Positions 13,511 through 24,330 of a stretch of 64,000 nucleotides of DNA are shown here, in pieces; position 1 is the stretch's first letter; each line of letters starts with the position of its first letter. A program made the translations under genes and the position numbers. Source of the DNA: Maratus speciosus (lineage: Eukaryota > Arthropoda > Arachnida > Araneae > Salticidae); NCBI GenBank assembly GCA_963932465.1, contig OZ010788.1, positions 199,766,559 to 199,830,558 on the forward strand. Reading direction: 5' to 3'. Below the pieces are notes generated by a model. It did not search any database and was not told where the DNA came from. It saw nothing but the letters and a program-made list of their open reading frames with translations.

Positions 13511-14333
13511 TTTTACTTTCTTCTGTCTTCACAAGACGAAAGTATTGAATTCGTAAAAAAATTCTACAACTGGTTTTCGACGGTTTGATACGTTTTAGAA
13601 GGTCCTGAACATAATTTGACTGTTTTTAGAAAATGTCTGTCTGTGTGAATGTGACACAAATTTTGTGGGTGCTCTATCTCAAGAACTAATTCGCGGAATT
13701 TTATAAAACTTTAGATTCAGTTATACCTTGATAAAAATTAATGCTGATTAGTTTTTGGTGTAAATTACCCAAAAGGTGGCGCTGCTGTGCTTTATTTTTC
13801 ACGATTTACATGATTTTAGCGATAGTTATATCTCAAAAACTGTTGCACAGAATTTGATCAAATTTCATATTCTGTTAAACCTTGACATAATTTAGTGCTT
13901 ATTAGGTTTTTGTATATATCTGTGGCACTGCTGTGCAGTATTTTTCACGATTTTCGCGTTAGCTATATCTGGAAAACTAATGCACGGAAATTTAGTCAAA
14001 CTTCATATTCTGTTACACTTCCTTATTGGGCTTGGGTGTATACTGTCCAAAGGTATCACTTTTGAGCTCTTTGGGTTTGGAATTTTGGTTGCAGACATCT
14101 AAGAGCATGGTTGTCGAAATTCAATGATTTGTTTGAAAAATGCAATGCTTCTATCTCCTTTTTAAATGCACACAATGAAACGAATTATAAATTAAATGCA
14201 CATAATTAAACCTTTAGAATTCATTATTATGGGCATAGAATTGTTATTTAATTTTAACATTGTGATTGCAAATTTTGAAGTATTAACATGTATGGGATAG
14301 AATAAGGTTTTAGGATTGGCACATCCAAATTGT
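13511..14333 (-). mobile_element. Family A copy nested inside the hAT
   Basis: Starts with the family hairpin (TTTACTTTCTTCTGTCTTCA, with the inner arm diverged to GACGAAAGTA). It has two units with the core GGTGGCGCTGCTG (about 13,777) and GTGGCACTGCTG (about 13,921), and ends at GGATAGAATAAGG then GGCACATCCAA. It is more diverged than the copies at 16,975 and 55,252 and has only two of the usual five units. The copy must have inserted after the hAT existed, or been carried by it. Confidence 0.75.
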
Positions 14334-14344
14334 TTTCATTTAAC

Positions 14345-15215
14345 ATAAATTCTTTTGGTCTTCAAAGAATCTAACCCTGATGAAGCTAACCTAACATCGT
14401 CCAGTTTAATAAAATCCACTATTTCACTTTCATATTTTAAAAGCATTAGGCTGTCAAATCTGTCAGACCTCATTGTAGCTTGCAATATATATTTTTACAA
14501 TTTTTATTTGACTAAAGGTTCTTTCATTAGATGCAACGCCAAAAAGATAAGCTCCTGTAAATGTTAAGGTACGAGTATATAGTTTGACAGTGTGACCCAA
14601 ATAGTCTTTGAATTTCACGGAATGAGTAAAAGGTTTGTTAAGTGAGTTGGGATTTGGTTTATTTCTATTTGACTCTGCAAGTCATGTACATCCGGTTTCT
14701 CATATCCAGGTAGAAACATTATTAACTTTTCTAAGTTAGTGATACTCAAAGTTGCCTTGCACAATTGTAATTTAAATATGCAATGTATTGGTGCAATATT
14801 CTCCTGATATAGGAAACATTGTCATTTAAGCCCAATTTGCCGAAATTTTCTTGTATTTCTTATAACTCTTCCCTGTAAAACTTATGTGTATCAATGTCCA
14901 TTGCTATGCTATTATTTTTATCTATTCCATTTGGTGAAACCGTTTTCCCACGGTGCTTTCAGAAGTCAGCTTCTTCAATCACTACCTAATATTCATAATT
15001 GTTTATGAACTTGTCTATAAGGAAATCTTTATTTCTTCAAAATTTTATTCAAGTGCAACCTGTCAGTGTTTATGTCAACCTGTATGTCGATTTTTTTCTT
15101 CAGTTGATGGACTGCTTTCATGGTCATATTTCTGTTCCAAATTCAAATCATCCACATTTTTACCTTTTTCATCCTCGAATGGATTTTTAGATGCTCCAAA
15201 ATCTTGCACGAAAAC
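14345..15215 (-). pseudogene. hAT transposase remnant, C-terminal domain
   Basis: On the minus strand at about 14,505-14,555 the reading is AYLFGVASNERTFSQIKIVK, the classic start of the hAT C-terminal dimerisation domain (Ser-Asn-Glu-Arg-x-Phe-Ser). One frame shift later, at about 14,360-14,490, it continues RFDSLMLLKYESEIVDFI, matching the rest of that domain. Further 5' on the same strand (about 15,085-15,205) an open stretch reads NPFEDEKGKNVDDLNLEQKY. It may be part of the same gene, but I do not recognise a domain there. Frame breaks and stops show that it is dead. The terminal repeats and 8-bp duplication of the surrounding element agree with a hAT enzyme. Confidence 0.75.
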
Positions 15216-16390
15216 TTTTTTCCTATTATGAAGGGTTCTTTCGTGCTAAGATTTATAGTCATTTTTTAGAACAGCTTTAAACACACAACACTGGACTTTT
15301 GGTTTAAAATTTCATAAGTACCTATAAATATAAATGAACAGGACATATATATATTTCTGCACACAAATAAAGGTAAAATTTGGCAAATTTATCTAAACTA
15401 ACGACTTCTTACATTCACATTTGCTCATATAATGCTTTTGTCTTGACAGCAAAGGGTTAACTAATTTTCGGAGCAAAAAAATCACGAGAATGAGTAAAAT
15501 ATTGTCCAAAAATCGCAAAATTAGTGCAATTTGTGAAAACTCATCAAATCTTCTTGCCCAGCTGTGTTTCAAGTAGGTGACTACATTCCTATCTGTTGTG
15601 CTACAAGTGATCTTCAATTTTCAAAAGAAGCTGCAATCCCTTTGGATTAAAATAGCTGGATTCTCTTTTAGGAGGGGAAAGGGAGGAAGGGAGAAATTTT
15701 TGAGAAAGGTACAAAGTTTTGAAGGAAATAAAGGAACTGGATAGTCAGCTGTTGGTGGATAGGAGAAGAGAAATTTAGGTCTGGTAGATGTATAATATTT
15801 TTGTAGATCTGAAAAATACAATGATAGATTGAGTGTGGCTGATTTCTTTTTGTATTTCTTTTGATAATTTAACTTGCTTACTGTTACAGTACTTAGTCAG
15901 AAACATAATCACCAAAACAATAAAAAATTCATAATGTCTCAAAAATCCAGAATTTCCCAACTCTAAGCTCAAATTTCCCAACTTCACAAATATTGGGGGG
16001 GGGAGGCTCCCCCCCCATACCCCCCCATGGCGACGTCCCTGGTTGTTGCTGATTAGGTTTTGGTGTAAATCACCCAAAAAGTGGCGCTTCTTTGCTGTAT
16101 TTTGCATGATTTACACGATTTTAGAGATAGTCCTATCTCAAGAACTAATGCAGGGAATTTCATATCTTTAGAATCTCCATAATGGGCATAGATTTTCATT
16201 TAATTTTGGCACTGTGATAGCGGATTTTGAAGTATTAACGTATATGTGATAGAAGAAAGTTTTGGTGATTGGCACATCCGACTAGTTTTATACGTCATAC
16301 TGAAATAGGGTGAAAACCCCAGTTATTGACACCTAACTAATAACTGACACTTCAGCAAAAGTCTAACTCAAATAAGCATTTTCTTGTATA

Positions 16391-16932
16391 GGGTCAGGAG
16401 GGGATAATTATGACCAGGGGGTAATTATGACCGCCCCCATATTGGAGAAAACTGTGTATGGTAAAATTTTGTTCCAAGCTTAGATATTAACCTCATAATG
16501 TATATTTCATCTTAGATATTCTTTATCACTATGTCTGAAGCGTTTTTGAGATCCGAATAGCAATTAAAACTAAGTCTATCAAAATTTTGATAAACGGATT
16601 TGTCACTTTGGAGTTCAAAGTGGTCTCAATTACCCCAAACAGATGTGTATAGGCAAGTATAAAGAGAAAATATAGTGGTCATAATTTCCCCTATAGTGGT
16701 CTTAATTACCCCAGACTTTTCTGATTGTGAGTTTTTGATGGAATAATTATAACCATCTTTTTAACTTAAAAAAAAAAAAACAGCTATGACAATTAAAACT
16801 TTTATAAGGTGTTCTTAAAGGGTCAAAGTTACTTCCTATGTACTAAAAACACCACTTTTCCAAATGGAAAAAATAAAAGAAAATAACAATGTTGAAAATA
16901 TACAAAGTGGTCATAATTACCCCTCCTGACCC
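16391..16932. mobile_element. MITE with 25-bp TIRs, 542 bp
   Basis: The left end is GGGTCAGGAGGGGATAATTA then TGACCA. The right end, read inward, is GGGTCAGGAGGGGTAATTAT then GACCA, a near-perfect inverted repeat. The flank is TA on the left (16,389-16,390) but CA on the right. The motif GTGGTCATAATTACCCC and its variants are repeated inside at about 16,428, 16,626, 16,675 and 16,690. There is no coding capacity. Confidence 0.8.
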
Positions 16933-16974
16933 CAATTCTGCAACGTAATGCTATCTAGAGGTAACTTAGACACT

Positions 16975-18080
16975 TTTTACTTTCTTCTATCTTTACAAGA
17001 AGAAAGTATTCGATTCGTGAAAATTTTCGACTTCCGGTTTTCGACGGATTTACGCATTTTAGGGGTCAGAGATCCAGAAAAACATATTTTTACAAAATGT
17101 CTGTCTGTGAGCCTGTGTTTCTGTCAGTATGTGTGACACAAATTTTGTGGGCGCTCTGTCTAGAGAACTAATGCACGGAATCGAATAAAAATTTATATTT
17201 AGATACTCCCTAACATGAAAAAATATTCTTTTCTTATCTCTTTCTATCTAGGTGCTGATTAATTTTTGGTGAAACTCACCCAACAGGTGGCGCTGCTATG
17301 CTGCATGTTTGCGATTTCCGCAACAGCTCTATCTCAAGAACTAATGTACAGATTTTGATCAAATTTCTGATTCATTTAGTCCTTGATATAAATTGGCGGC
17401 GATTATGTTTCGGTGTAAATCGCCCAACAGGTGGTGCTGCTATGCTGCATTTTGCAGGATTTACACGTTTTCCGCAATATCTCTATCTCAAGAACTAATA
17501 CACGGATTTTCATCAAACTTGAGATTCAGTTAGTCCTTGATATGAATTGGTGCTGATTACGTGTTGGTGTAAATCACCAAACAGCTTGCGCTGCTGTGCT
17601 GCCTTTTTCAGATTCCCGCAATAGCTCTATCTCAAGAACTAATGCAGGAATTTTCATCTAACCTCAGATTTAGTTGGACATTGACACAAGTTGTTGCTGG
17701 TTAAGTTTTGGTGTTAATCGCTCAATAGGCGGCGCTGCTACGCTGGAACTTTTACGATTTTCGCAATAGCTCTATCTCAATTACGAATGCACGGATTTCC
17801 CCCAAAACTGCAGATTCAGTTAGACGTTGACATTAGTTGTTGCTGATTAGGTTTTGGTGTAAATCACGCAATAGGTGGCGCTGCTAGGCTGCATTTTGCT
17901 AGATTTTCAGGATTTCAGCAATAGCCGTATCTCAATAACTAATGCACTGAATTTCATATCTTTAGAATTTTCATGCTGGGCATAGAATGTCATTTAATTT
18001 TGGCAGTGTGATAGCGAATTTTGAAGCATTACCGTATATGAGATAGAGGAAAGTTTTGGGATTGGTACATCCGACTAATT
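16975..18080 (-). mobile_element. Family A Helentron-like repeat, full-length copy
   Basis: The hairpin end is at 16,978 (TACTTTCTTCT, 9-base loop, AGAAGAAAGTA), followed by TGTCTGTCTGTGAG. Five tandem units follow, with the GGTGGCGCTGC core (or a variant) at about 17,287, 17,431, 17,583, 17,729 and 17,874, spaced 144-152 bp. The far end at about 18,035-18,080 reads GATAGAGGAAAGTTTTGGGA then ACATCCGACTA. Same design and unit number as the copies at 53,697 and 55,252. Confidence 0.85.
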
Positions 18081-19224
18081 TTTATTTTGGAGTCAGTTTA
18101 TTTAGCCCTAGTAGTCCGAGAACATATTCAATGAGAAAGAAACTTTTGAGAACACGAAAAGTGCTATTTTGAGGTATCTATCTTATTTCAAAAATTAAGG
18201 TAGTGCTTTTTTAAAAAATCTATTTGTAATGCAATCATCCTAAACTTTTTCTTAAAGTTATACTTGTAGAAATTAGTTAAGAGATGGCTATGATACATTA
18301 GAACCATGATTTCTAGTTTATAATTATTTAATTTAGATTAATGGGGTGTGCCAGTTATGAGTTCCTGTAATTTCATTTCACCGGTTTCATACAAATGTGC
18401 TAATTATTGATAATATTAAAGAAAGTTGAAACCTGTTATTTGAACTGTTTAAAAAAACATTAAATTAAATTTATCATATAGTCAACATCATGAAAATTTA
18501 AGTTGTTCTACAAGGATCTGATATCATTTGTCACTTACTGGTTCATAAATGTCAGTTATTGGATATCTGCATTACTAATAATTTAAAACAAGAAAAAAGG
18601 GACTTTGAACTTTGAACTTTGAAGGGGCGTTTCTCTGAGAGAAAAAAGGGACATATGCATGTGTAGTATGATATCGCTTATAAATAAGGTTTAAGTATTT
18701 TGTTTTTATAATAAATATTAAAGTATTTTTAAAGCATAAATTCTTTGAAATATAAAATAACGTTTTTTAAAAAAAATCTTTGCAAGTAAATTGTCAGTAA
18801 ATTTACTTGCAAGTAAATTGCAAGTAATTGGTTCATTTTGTGACAGTTATTGGTTTTTCAAACTAGTGTTAGTGTCAGTTACTAGAGTTATGGATCATGT
18901 TTACGAAAAAAAAAATTATTTTTCATAATTTAATGTATTATTTTTAAGAATTTTGTCAACAGTATTTTTTTAATGCATTTCTACTATCCTTTCAAAAATA
19001 AATATAAATATAAAATATACTGTTCGCTTTCGAAAGCCGTGCCTAGCACTCTGGGACATTTCTACTTTCCAAAGGGATGTTTCGCTGAGATGGGCATTTT
19101 CCGAAGTTCTCGTCTGCGTTTAGCGCTTATTTGTTTGTTATTTTTTACTTCCGATCAAAGTTTAAACTTGTATTAATATCTTGTTTTAATTCAAATTAAA
19201 ACTTCTATATTCAGTGTTCAAATG

Positions 19225-20554
19225 CAGTGTTGCCAGATTGGGGGTTTTGTCCCCATTTTGGGGGATTTTGAACCTCCAGGGGAATTTTTTGGGGACAAGT
19301 AGTTCTTGGGGAAATGTTTGGGGACTATCAGACTTTTTGGGGAAAAACTTGGGGAATTTAATTTCACTATTTCACGTAAATTTTACTTTAAGTCGTCTGA
19401 CAACACTGGATCTCTCTCAAATTCATTTTTTTTTTTAATTTGGAAAACGAAAATAAAATACAGAAATCAGAGATATCAATCATAATTGTCTTGGTCGTGC
19501 TAATTGTTTACAGTTTAGACGTATCACAGGCGCATCACGACCTGCCTTGGACTATCCCCGCCTGAATTTTCAGTTCACTAATTGCGGCAGATTTTCCTAG
19601 TCATTGCGAACAGACACAAAAACACATATGCACATTTATTTTATTAGCATAGACTAATACAAAAGAAATAAAAACAAGTTATAACTTTCTTTGTTTAAGG
19701 CTGATTAATTTCTGCTTCATGGAATGACTGTAGAGATTTTTGCAAGACATGCAATTACATACTTACAATCACATTGCTACGATTATAATTGAACATTGCT
19801 CAATAAATGTAGCAGCTAGCCCCCCCCCCCACCCCCAATTCTCCTTATAAAAATCTTGAAAGAAAACTCTGCGGTCTGGCATAAACCTTCAGATTACTAA
19901 ATCTTCAGGACGTATGCGTAAAGTACATTTGCAGTTCTTTTTAAAAGATTTAATTAAAGATGTATAAAGCAGCTATTTTTGTTATTATTGACAAAAGCAC
20001 GGTGATTGATACAACGAAGAGACTTTGCATTATTATTAGGTGATTCAGTAGGGATGAAAAAAAATTGAAAATAATGTTTTATAGCTTAAGTCAGATAGAA
20101 GTAGATGATACCCCGAACATCTCAGATTCATTCAAACCCCGATAAGAGATGGTTTAAACCTTGAAAAAGTTATTGGTATAAGTGTAGATGGAGCTAACGT
20201 AATGATTGCCAGCATCATCGATTGGCAACAATTTAAAATGCAAGTGCGAACGAACTTGTCGTTGTAAAATATATCTTCATTCTCGTTGTAAAGTTGCGAA
20301 TATGGATGCAAATTTCTGCAGACTTTAAATGTTTATTTTTTGTGAATGGGGAATTTTTTGAAAAAAATGCTTGATTTGGGGAAAATTTTTGAGTTTAAAT
20401 CAGTTAAAAAACTCTTATAGAGTAAAATTGAAAGTTGAAAATTTACTTTTTTGAGTAGAAATTGCGTTGGGGACTTTTTCGGAAAAAAAGCACTGATTTG
20501 GGGAAATTTTCAGAAATTTTGGGGAAATTGACTTTTGACTGTCTGGGAACACTG
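19225..20554 (+). mobile_element. hAT transposon remnant, 1,330 bp, perfect 8-bp TSD
   Basis: The ends are CAGTGTTGCCAGA at 19,225 and, read inward from 20,554, CAGTGTTCCCAGA. The target duplication TTCAAATG is exact at 19,217-19,224 and 20,555-20,562. Both subterminal regions are full of TTGGGGAAA and GGGGGAT blocks. The centre contains a decayed hAT transposase on the + strand. Confidence 0.92.
19972..20215 (+). pseudogene. hAT transposase catalytic-core remnant
   Basis: The + strand reads IFVIIDKSTVIDTTKRLCII at about 19,975-20,034, matching the hAT block around the first catalytic Asp (I-I-D-x-S-T-D-x-x-x-x-K-x-L). After a stop and a frame change it reads LEKVIGISVDGANVMIASII at about 20,157-20,216, matching the second block (G-I-S-x-D-G-A-x-x-M). 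The order and distance suit a hAT core that has lost most of its length. The surrounding TIRs and 8-bp duplication independently point to hAT. Confidence 0.7.
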
Positions 20555-20722
20555 TTCAAATGGCTAGTTTGAGTAGAAATAAATCTTTCAGGAGTGGTAG
20601 TAAGAAAATTATATATAATGTCATTCCATTTTGTGATGAAGAAGTAGAAAAAGGAGAATAAAATCTTTCGATAGGTCATTCTACAAAACGAGACAGTCAA
20701 ATTGCTAGGGTTTCTAGTAGTA

Positions 20723-21525
20723 CTAGAGTAGAATCTCGATTACCCGAGTTAATATGGACCAAGCTCACCTCGGATAAGCAAAAAACTCGGATAAACCGGA
20801 TTTACACAAATCGTCAACGACTAAGGAGATGAAATATAAATTTTCACTTAATTCATTCAATTTTATGGTAGTAGTAACATTTGTTTGATGTACATTTCTG
20901 TTACTTTTAAGAAGGGAATGAAATTGTTTATTTGAAAAAGCGCTAAGATTTCTAAGATTTTTTTCTTACCACTAAAATTTGTCAGTAAATTTTGCCTAAT
21001 TCAATCACCGAAATTTAACAATTGTCAACGATTAAATATAGCAAAATTTTGTATTAAATTTTAAAGCTAACAAAACCGCACAAATTGGCAGCTATGCGAT
21101 ACTATTAGTGATATGAAAATTGCAGGTGTAGCCTCTTCTGTTTGCTCAAAGTATTAAATAGTTTTTTTCAATCGAACTTAAACCTTACTAATGGATCATT
21201 TTCTTCTGATGGACTGATGGCTTCTAGTATTATGAAACAGCCATTATAAAAGGAAGTGTTAGGTGAAGATGAAAGAGCAGTCCTAAAAAGTTAGAACTCT
21301 GATTTTATGGTCAGAATGGGAAACAAAAATGGCTATAATTTTTTTTCCCATTCTGACCAGAAAATCAGAGTTCTAACTTTTTACGATTGCTCTTTCATTT
21401 TCACCTAACACTTCATTTATAATGGCTGTTTCATAATAATGGAAGCCATCACTCCATCAGAAGAAAATAACTCGGTTAAAGCGGAAACTCGGTTAGGCGG
21501 ATCTCGGATAATCGGGACTCTACTG
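20723..21525. mobile_element. Tigger/pogo-type element with internal foldback
   Basis: The right end, read inward, begins CAGTAGAGTCCCGATTATCC and the left end is a diverged match (AGTAGAATCTCGATTACCCG). TA flanks both (20,721-20,722 and 21,526-21,527). The sequence is that of Tigger/pogo-type ends. From about 21,200 to 21,470 the element folds on itself: TTCTTCTGATGGACTGATGG pairs with a matching inverted arm, and the arms meet near 21,340. About 400 bp on the left side have no counterpart on the right. The same foldback occurs at 58,185 and 59,775. Confidence 0.75.
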
Positions 21526-22517
21526 TATTAAAAAGTTTCGCCAAGAATTTCAGCAGATGCAGAGGATAACATTTAAAGGTATATTTTAACAAGTAAGCTT
21601 TTTGAATATAATTTAAAAAATAATAGTGGGTTTTTTTTTTCCGCGAAAAGCAAAAATGTTGTATAACTTTTTAAAATTTTTAAGCGTTTCCGTTTTTTAT
21701 AAATTTTAACCCTCTCACTGTTAATACGTTCACTAAGCTCCAGGTTTCACTGCAATACAAGCAATATTTAAAGTAATATGATTCTATTGATTTAATGTAT
21801 TTTTAATACATTGAACGATGATTAACACTTCCAAGGATTGCATTCATATTCGTTATTAAGTTTTTTTTTTTAAATGTTCAAAGAATCATTTTTTTTTTTT
21901 AGCATTTAAATAAAATACAGAGAAAACAACATTACAATTTTGCCCTTTTCTAAGACAGTCGGAGGGTTTTAACTACAAAACTTTTTTATATAAATCGATA
22001 TTATTTCCCCAAAAGCGCATTCTTAAAAAATGCAGCTAAACAAACTCCGATCATCCCCATTTTGATAAAATCAAACCAGACCTGACGCATGCGCAATAGC
22101 GCGGAGGGTTTTGTTATCCGTAAACAAACAGTACTTAAATTTCTATAATAGTGATTTGAAAAAGAAAGAATCCTTAAAGTGTCAGTTACTGGGTTCACCT
22201 AACCCTTTAAAATGACTTATAGCTAAATTTATATACTGCTTTTTATTCTATTTTGCCCTAATATTAGTTGCTTGAGAACATGACACGTAAAATTCACTTG
22301 ACCCGTAAGCTGTCTCATTCCGAGTCAAACACGGTTTTATATTTATAATTTTATTAATAATGGAATGTACTCTAACGAAATTTCAAACGGAATTGTTTTG
22401 TTTTTTCCGAAAACTGATAGAATCATAACAAGCGCTGGAAGTGGCTAGAATCCGTATTCAAACAACACTAAGATAGTTTCGATATTTCGATTCTCTTTTA
22501 TTTTGGCCAACTGTATA
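21526..22517. other. No gene seen
   Basis: Remainder of the probable TA-flanked element (to 22,199), then 318 bp of AT-rich sequence. Two T runs near 21,860-21,900. No coding signal. Confidence 0.5.
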
Positions 22518-23367
22518 GGGTAAGCTGCCCTATTATTGTCCCCCAGTCACTTTTAGGCCCTTGGAAGTTGTAATTTTCCGTGAAAATCTACCAAATTGCG
22601 ATTTTAGATAGACTAACTCATGCGCATAAAAAACATAGGCAAATATTGTGCAAAAAAAAAAAAAAAAAAAAAAAATGTTAACAATGCAAAAAATTGTTTT
22701 TCAAAATTATCTAAAAATGCAAAGGGGAAAAAAATGGTCCCAATTTCGTCCCCCCAAAAAATCCAATATGCCGAAGCTTAACTTATAACTAAATCAAAAT
22801 TTATTTCTAAATGAGTAAGTAATTTAATTTACATTAAAGTAAGGCACAAAGAAATGTACTAATTATCAGTGGAAGAATAACATAACGAAACATTAGCCAT
22901 CCAAACATGAGGAAAAATATTGGAAAAAATGTCACGTAAAAAGCATTCCTAATTTCTTTCCCGGGACGAAAATAAGAACTGCAAGGGGGACGAAATTCCC
23001 AACGCTACTTCCCAATATGACGGAGCTTCAGTTCCCGTTAGATGAACTGAGCGTTCTAGAACGCACTATATGCTACTGCCAGCATCTTACCAACATAAAA
23101 TACATGCAATGAATAAGAAATAAATACTTACAATACAGTAAATAACGTTCTACAAACGACGTAATAAGAACCCAGGTCTTCTAAAAATAGGAAATTCGCC
23201 GTCTTTAATTTATGTATGCGTCTTGGCGAACGAAACTTTCGATTCTGACTCTTTTTACCTTCCGTCCCCTATGCCTTGCATCATAAGTGAAGCCACTTTC
23301 GCAGAAGCGGAGAAGTTAAGGGGGGTGCGAAATTAGGTGAGGAGTACGAAATATGGGCACTTTACCC
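22518..23367. mobile_element. TA-flanked MITE-like element, 850 bp
   Basis: The ends are GGGTAAGCTGCCC at 22,518 and, read inward from 23,367, GGGTAAAGTGCCC (11/13), with TA on both sides (22,516-22,517 and 23,368-23,369). The interior repeats short phrases related to GGGACGAAATT in both orientations (about 22,736, 22,965, 22,987, 23,265 and 23,318). A 24-A run lies near 22,650. No transposase. The TA flank suggests a Tc1/mariner-related source. Confidence 0.7.
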
Positions 23368-23521
23368 TACTATTTAGTATAATACACAAAATAATTCAAC
23401 ACAGTAAAATAATAATAAAAAGAATCTTATAATATTTCATTATAATGTAATACTAAATCATAAATATAGTTTTTTTAGAGTTGTGGTTTGATATTGGCAA
23501 CACTGTTTCTGCCATTTCCCC

Positions 23522-23854
23522 ATGAATAGACTTACGCCAGAACAACGCTGGCAAATTGTGCAAAGCATCATAAGTTTATTACGGGAGACATTCTATGAGC
23601 GCATAATTTCACGTAATGGACCTGTGAACTGGCTTCCACGGTCATGTGATCTCACACCAATGGATTATTTTCTGTGGGGATATAGGAAGTCACTGGTCTA
23701 CGCCGATAAACTACAGACGTTGGACTACTTGGAAACCAACATTCTCCGCGTTGTTGCTGATATACAGTCCCAGCTGCTCGATAAAGTGATCGAATATTGG
23801 ACTTCCAGATTGCGCTTCATCCGAGCTAGCCGATATGCCCGAAATCATTTTTAA
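23522..23854 (+). pseudogene. Internally deleted mariner-like transposase, 110 codons
   Basis: The frame is open from an ATG and starts MNRLTPEQRWQIVQSI, a typical N-terminus of these transposases. At about residue 20 it jumps to the C-terminal part: GPVNWLPRSCDLTPMDYFLW holds the last catalytic Asp (MDYFLWG) and is followed by the usual C-terminal helices to a natural stop (RYARNHF). The DNA-binding domain and the first two catalytic Asp residues are missing, about two thirds of a normal 340-360-residue protein. Because the frame is kept across the deletion, a short protein could still be made, but it cannot catalyse transposition. Upstream ends of the parent element were not identified. Confidence 0.8.
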
Positions 23855-23994
23855 ACACTAATGGCATAAAATCATTTATGTAATGAAGCCAATATCATGG
23901 CCATTAACATTATTTTTATATGCTTTATTTCCTTTTAAATTTGTATACCTCTAAAAAAAGAAATACTCTTTATTATTTATGTTGACACTGTTGT

Positions 23995-24235
23995 AACTAA
24001 TATGTGGTGCACAACGATGAATAAGGTGTCACTGAATAGGATTTTTTGCCCACATCTGACATCGCATATTGAATTTAACTAATATGTAGCGCACAACGGT
24101 GGATGACGTATCATTGGATAGGATTTTTTGCCCAAATCTGACATAGCATACTTAATTTAACTAATATGTAGCGCACAACGATGAATGGGGTATCATTGGA
24201 TGTGATTATTTGCCCACATCTGCAATTGCATTCAA
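23995..24235. repeat. 82-bp tandem repeat, three units
   Basis: Units start at 23,995, 24,077 and 24,159, each beginning AACTAATATGTAGCGCACAA (first unit with GGTGC) and containing GGATTTTTTGCCCACATCTG. They lie just downstream of the deleted mariner gene, perhaps in its old 3' region. Confidence 0.88.
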
Positions 24236-24330
24236 AATTTTCGTTAAAAGACTGTTTAAAATTTCACTTAACCCCTTCAAGGGTGGTGGTTCATTTTTGG
24301 ACCACCTAATTTTAATCCCTAAATGGGACA

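Larger units (their letters stand above)
13293..16041 (-). mobile_element. hAT transposon, 2,749 bp, perfect 8-bp TSD
   Basis: The ends are CAGGGGCGTAGC at 13,293 and, read inward from the right, CAGGGACGTCGC. The target duplication GTTGTTGC is exact at 13,285-13,292 and 16,042-16,049, and removing the element rejoins a family A unit. The interior has a degenerate hAT transposase on the minus strand and a nested family A copy (13,511-14,333). Poly-G and poly-C runs lie just inside both ends. Confidence 0.93.
12734..16285 (-). mobile_element. Family A Helentron-like repeat, split by a hAT
   Basis: Strand is given so that the terminal hairpin is 3'. The hairpin end lies at 12,734 (TACTTTCTTCT, loop, AGAAGAAAGTA). 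It is followed by a TCTG-rich stretch and then tandem units of about 145 bp with the core GGTGGCGCTGCTA (at about 13,032 and 13,178). The copy is interrupted at 13,292 by the hAT at 13,293-16,041. It resumes at 16,042 with the next unit (AAGTGGCGCTTCT) and ends in the family's far end at about 16,250-16,285 (GATAGAAGAAAG then GGCACATCCGACTAG). No target duplication is visible, as expected for Helitron-like insertions. Confidence 0.8.
16308..22199. mobile_element. Probable 5.9-kb TA-flanked DNA element, multiply nested
   Basis: The left end reads GGGTGAAAACCCCAGTTATT then GACAC. The right end, read inward, is GGTGAACCCAGTAACTGACA. They are flanked by TA at 16,306-16,307 and 22,200-22,201. A motif like the inner part of the TIR (TGTCAGTTATTGG and variants) recurs inside at about 16,356 (inverted), 18,352, 18,528, 18,550, 18,842 and 18,873. 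No transposase was recognised. Inside lie a 542-bp MITE, a family A copy, a hAT and a Tigger-type foldback. The span rests on two diverged ends, so it is a hypothesis. Confidence 0.42.

Noticed and set aside
15393..15617. 74-codon open frame in the hAT element
   Set aside because: It may be part of the decayed transposase strand, but no hAT motif is visible, so it was not added to the pseudogene.
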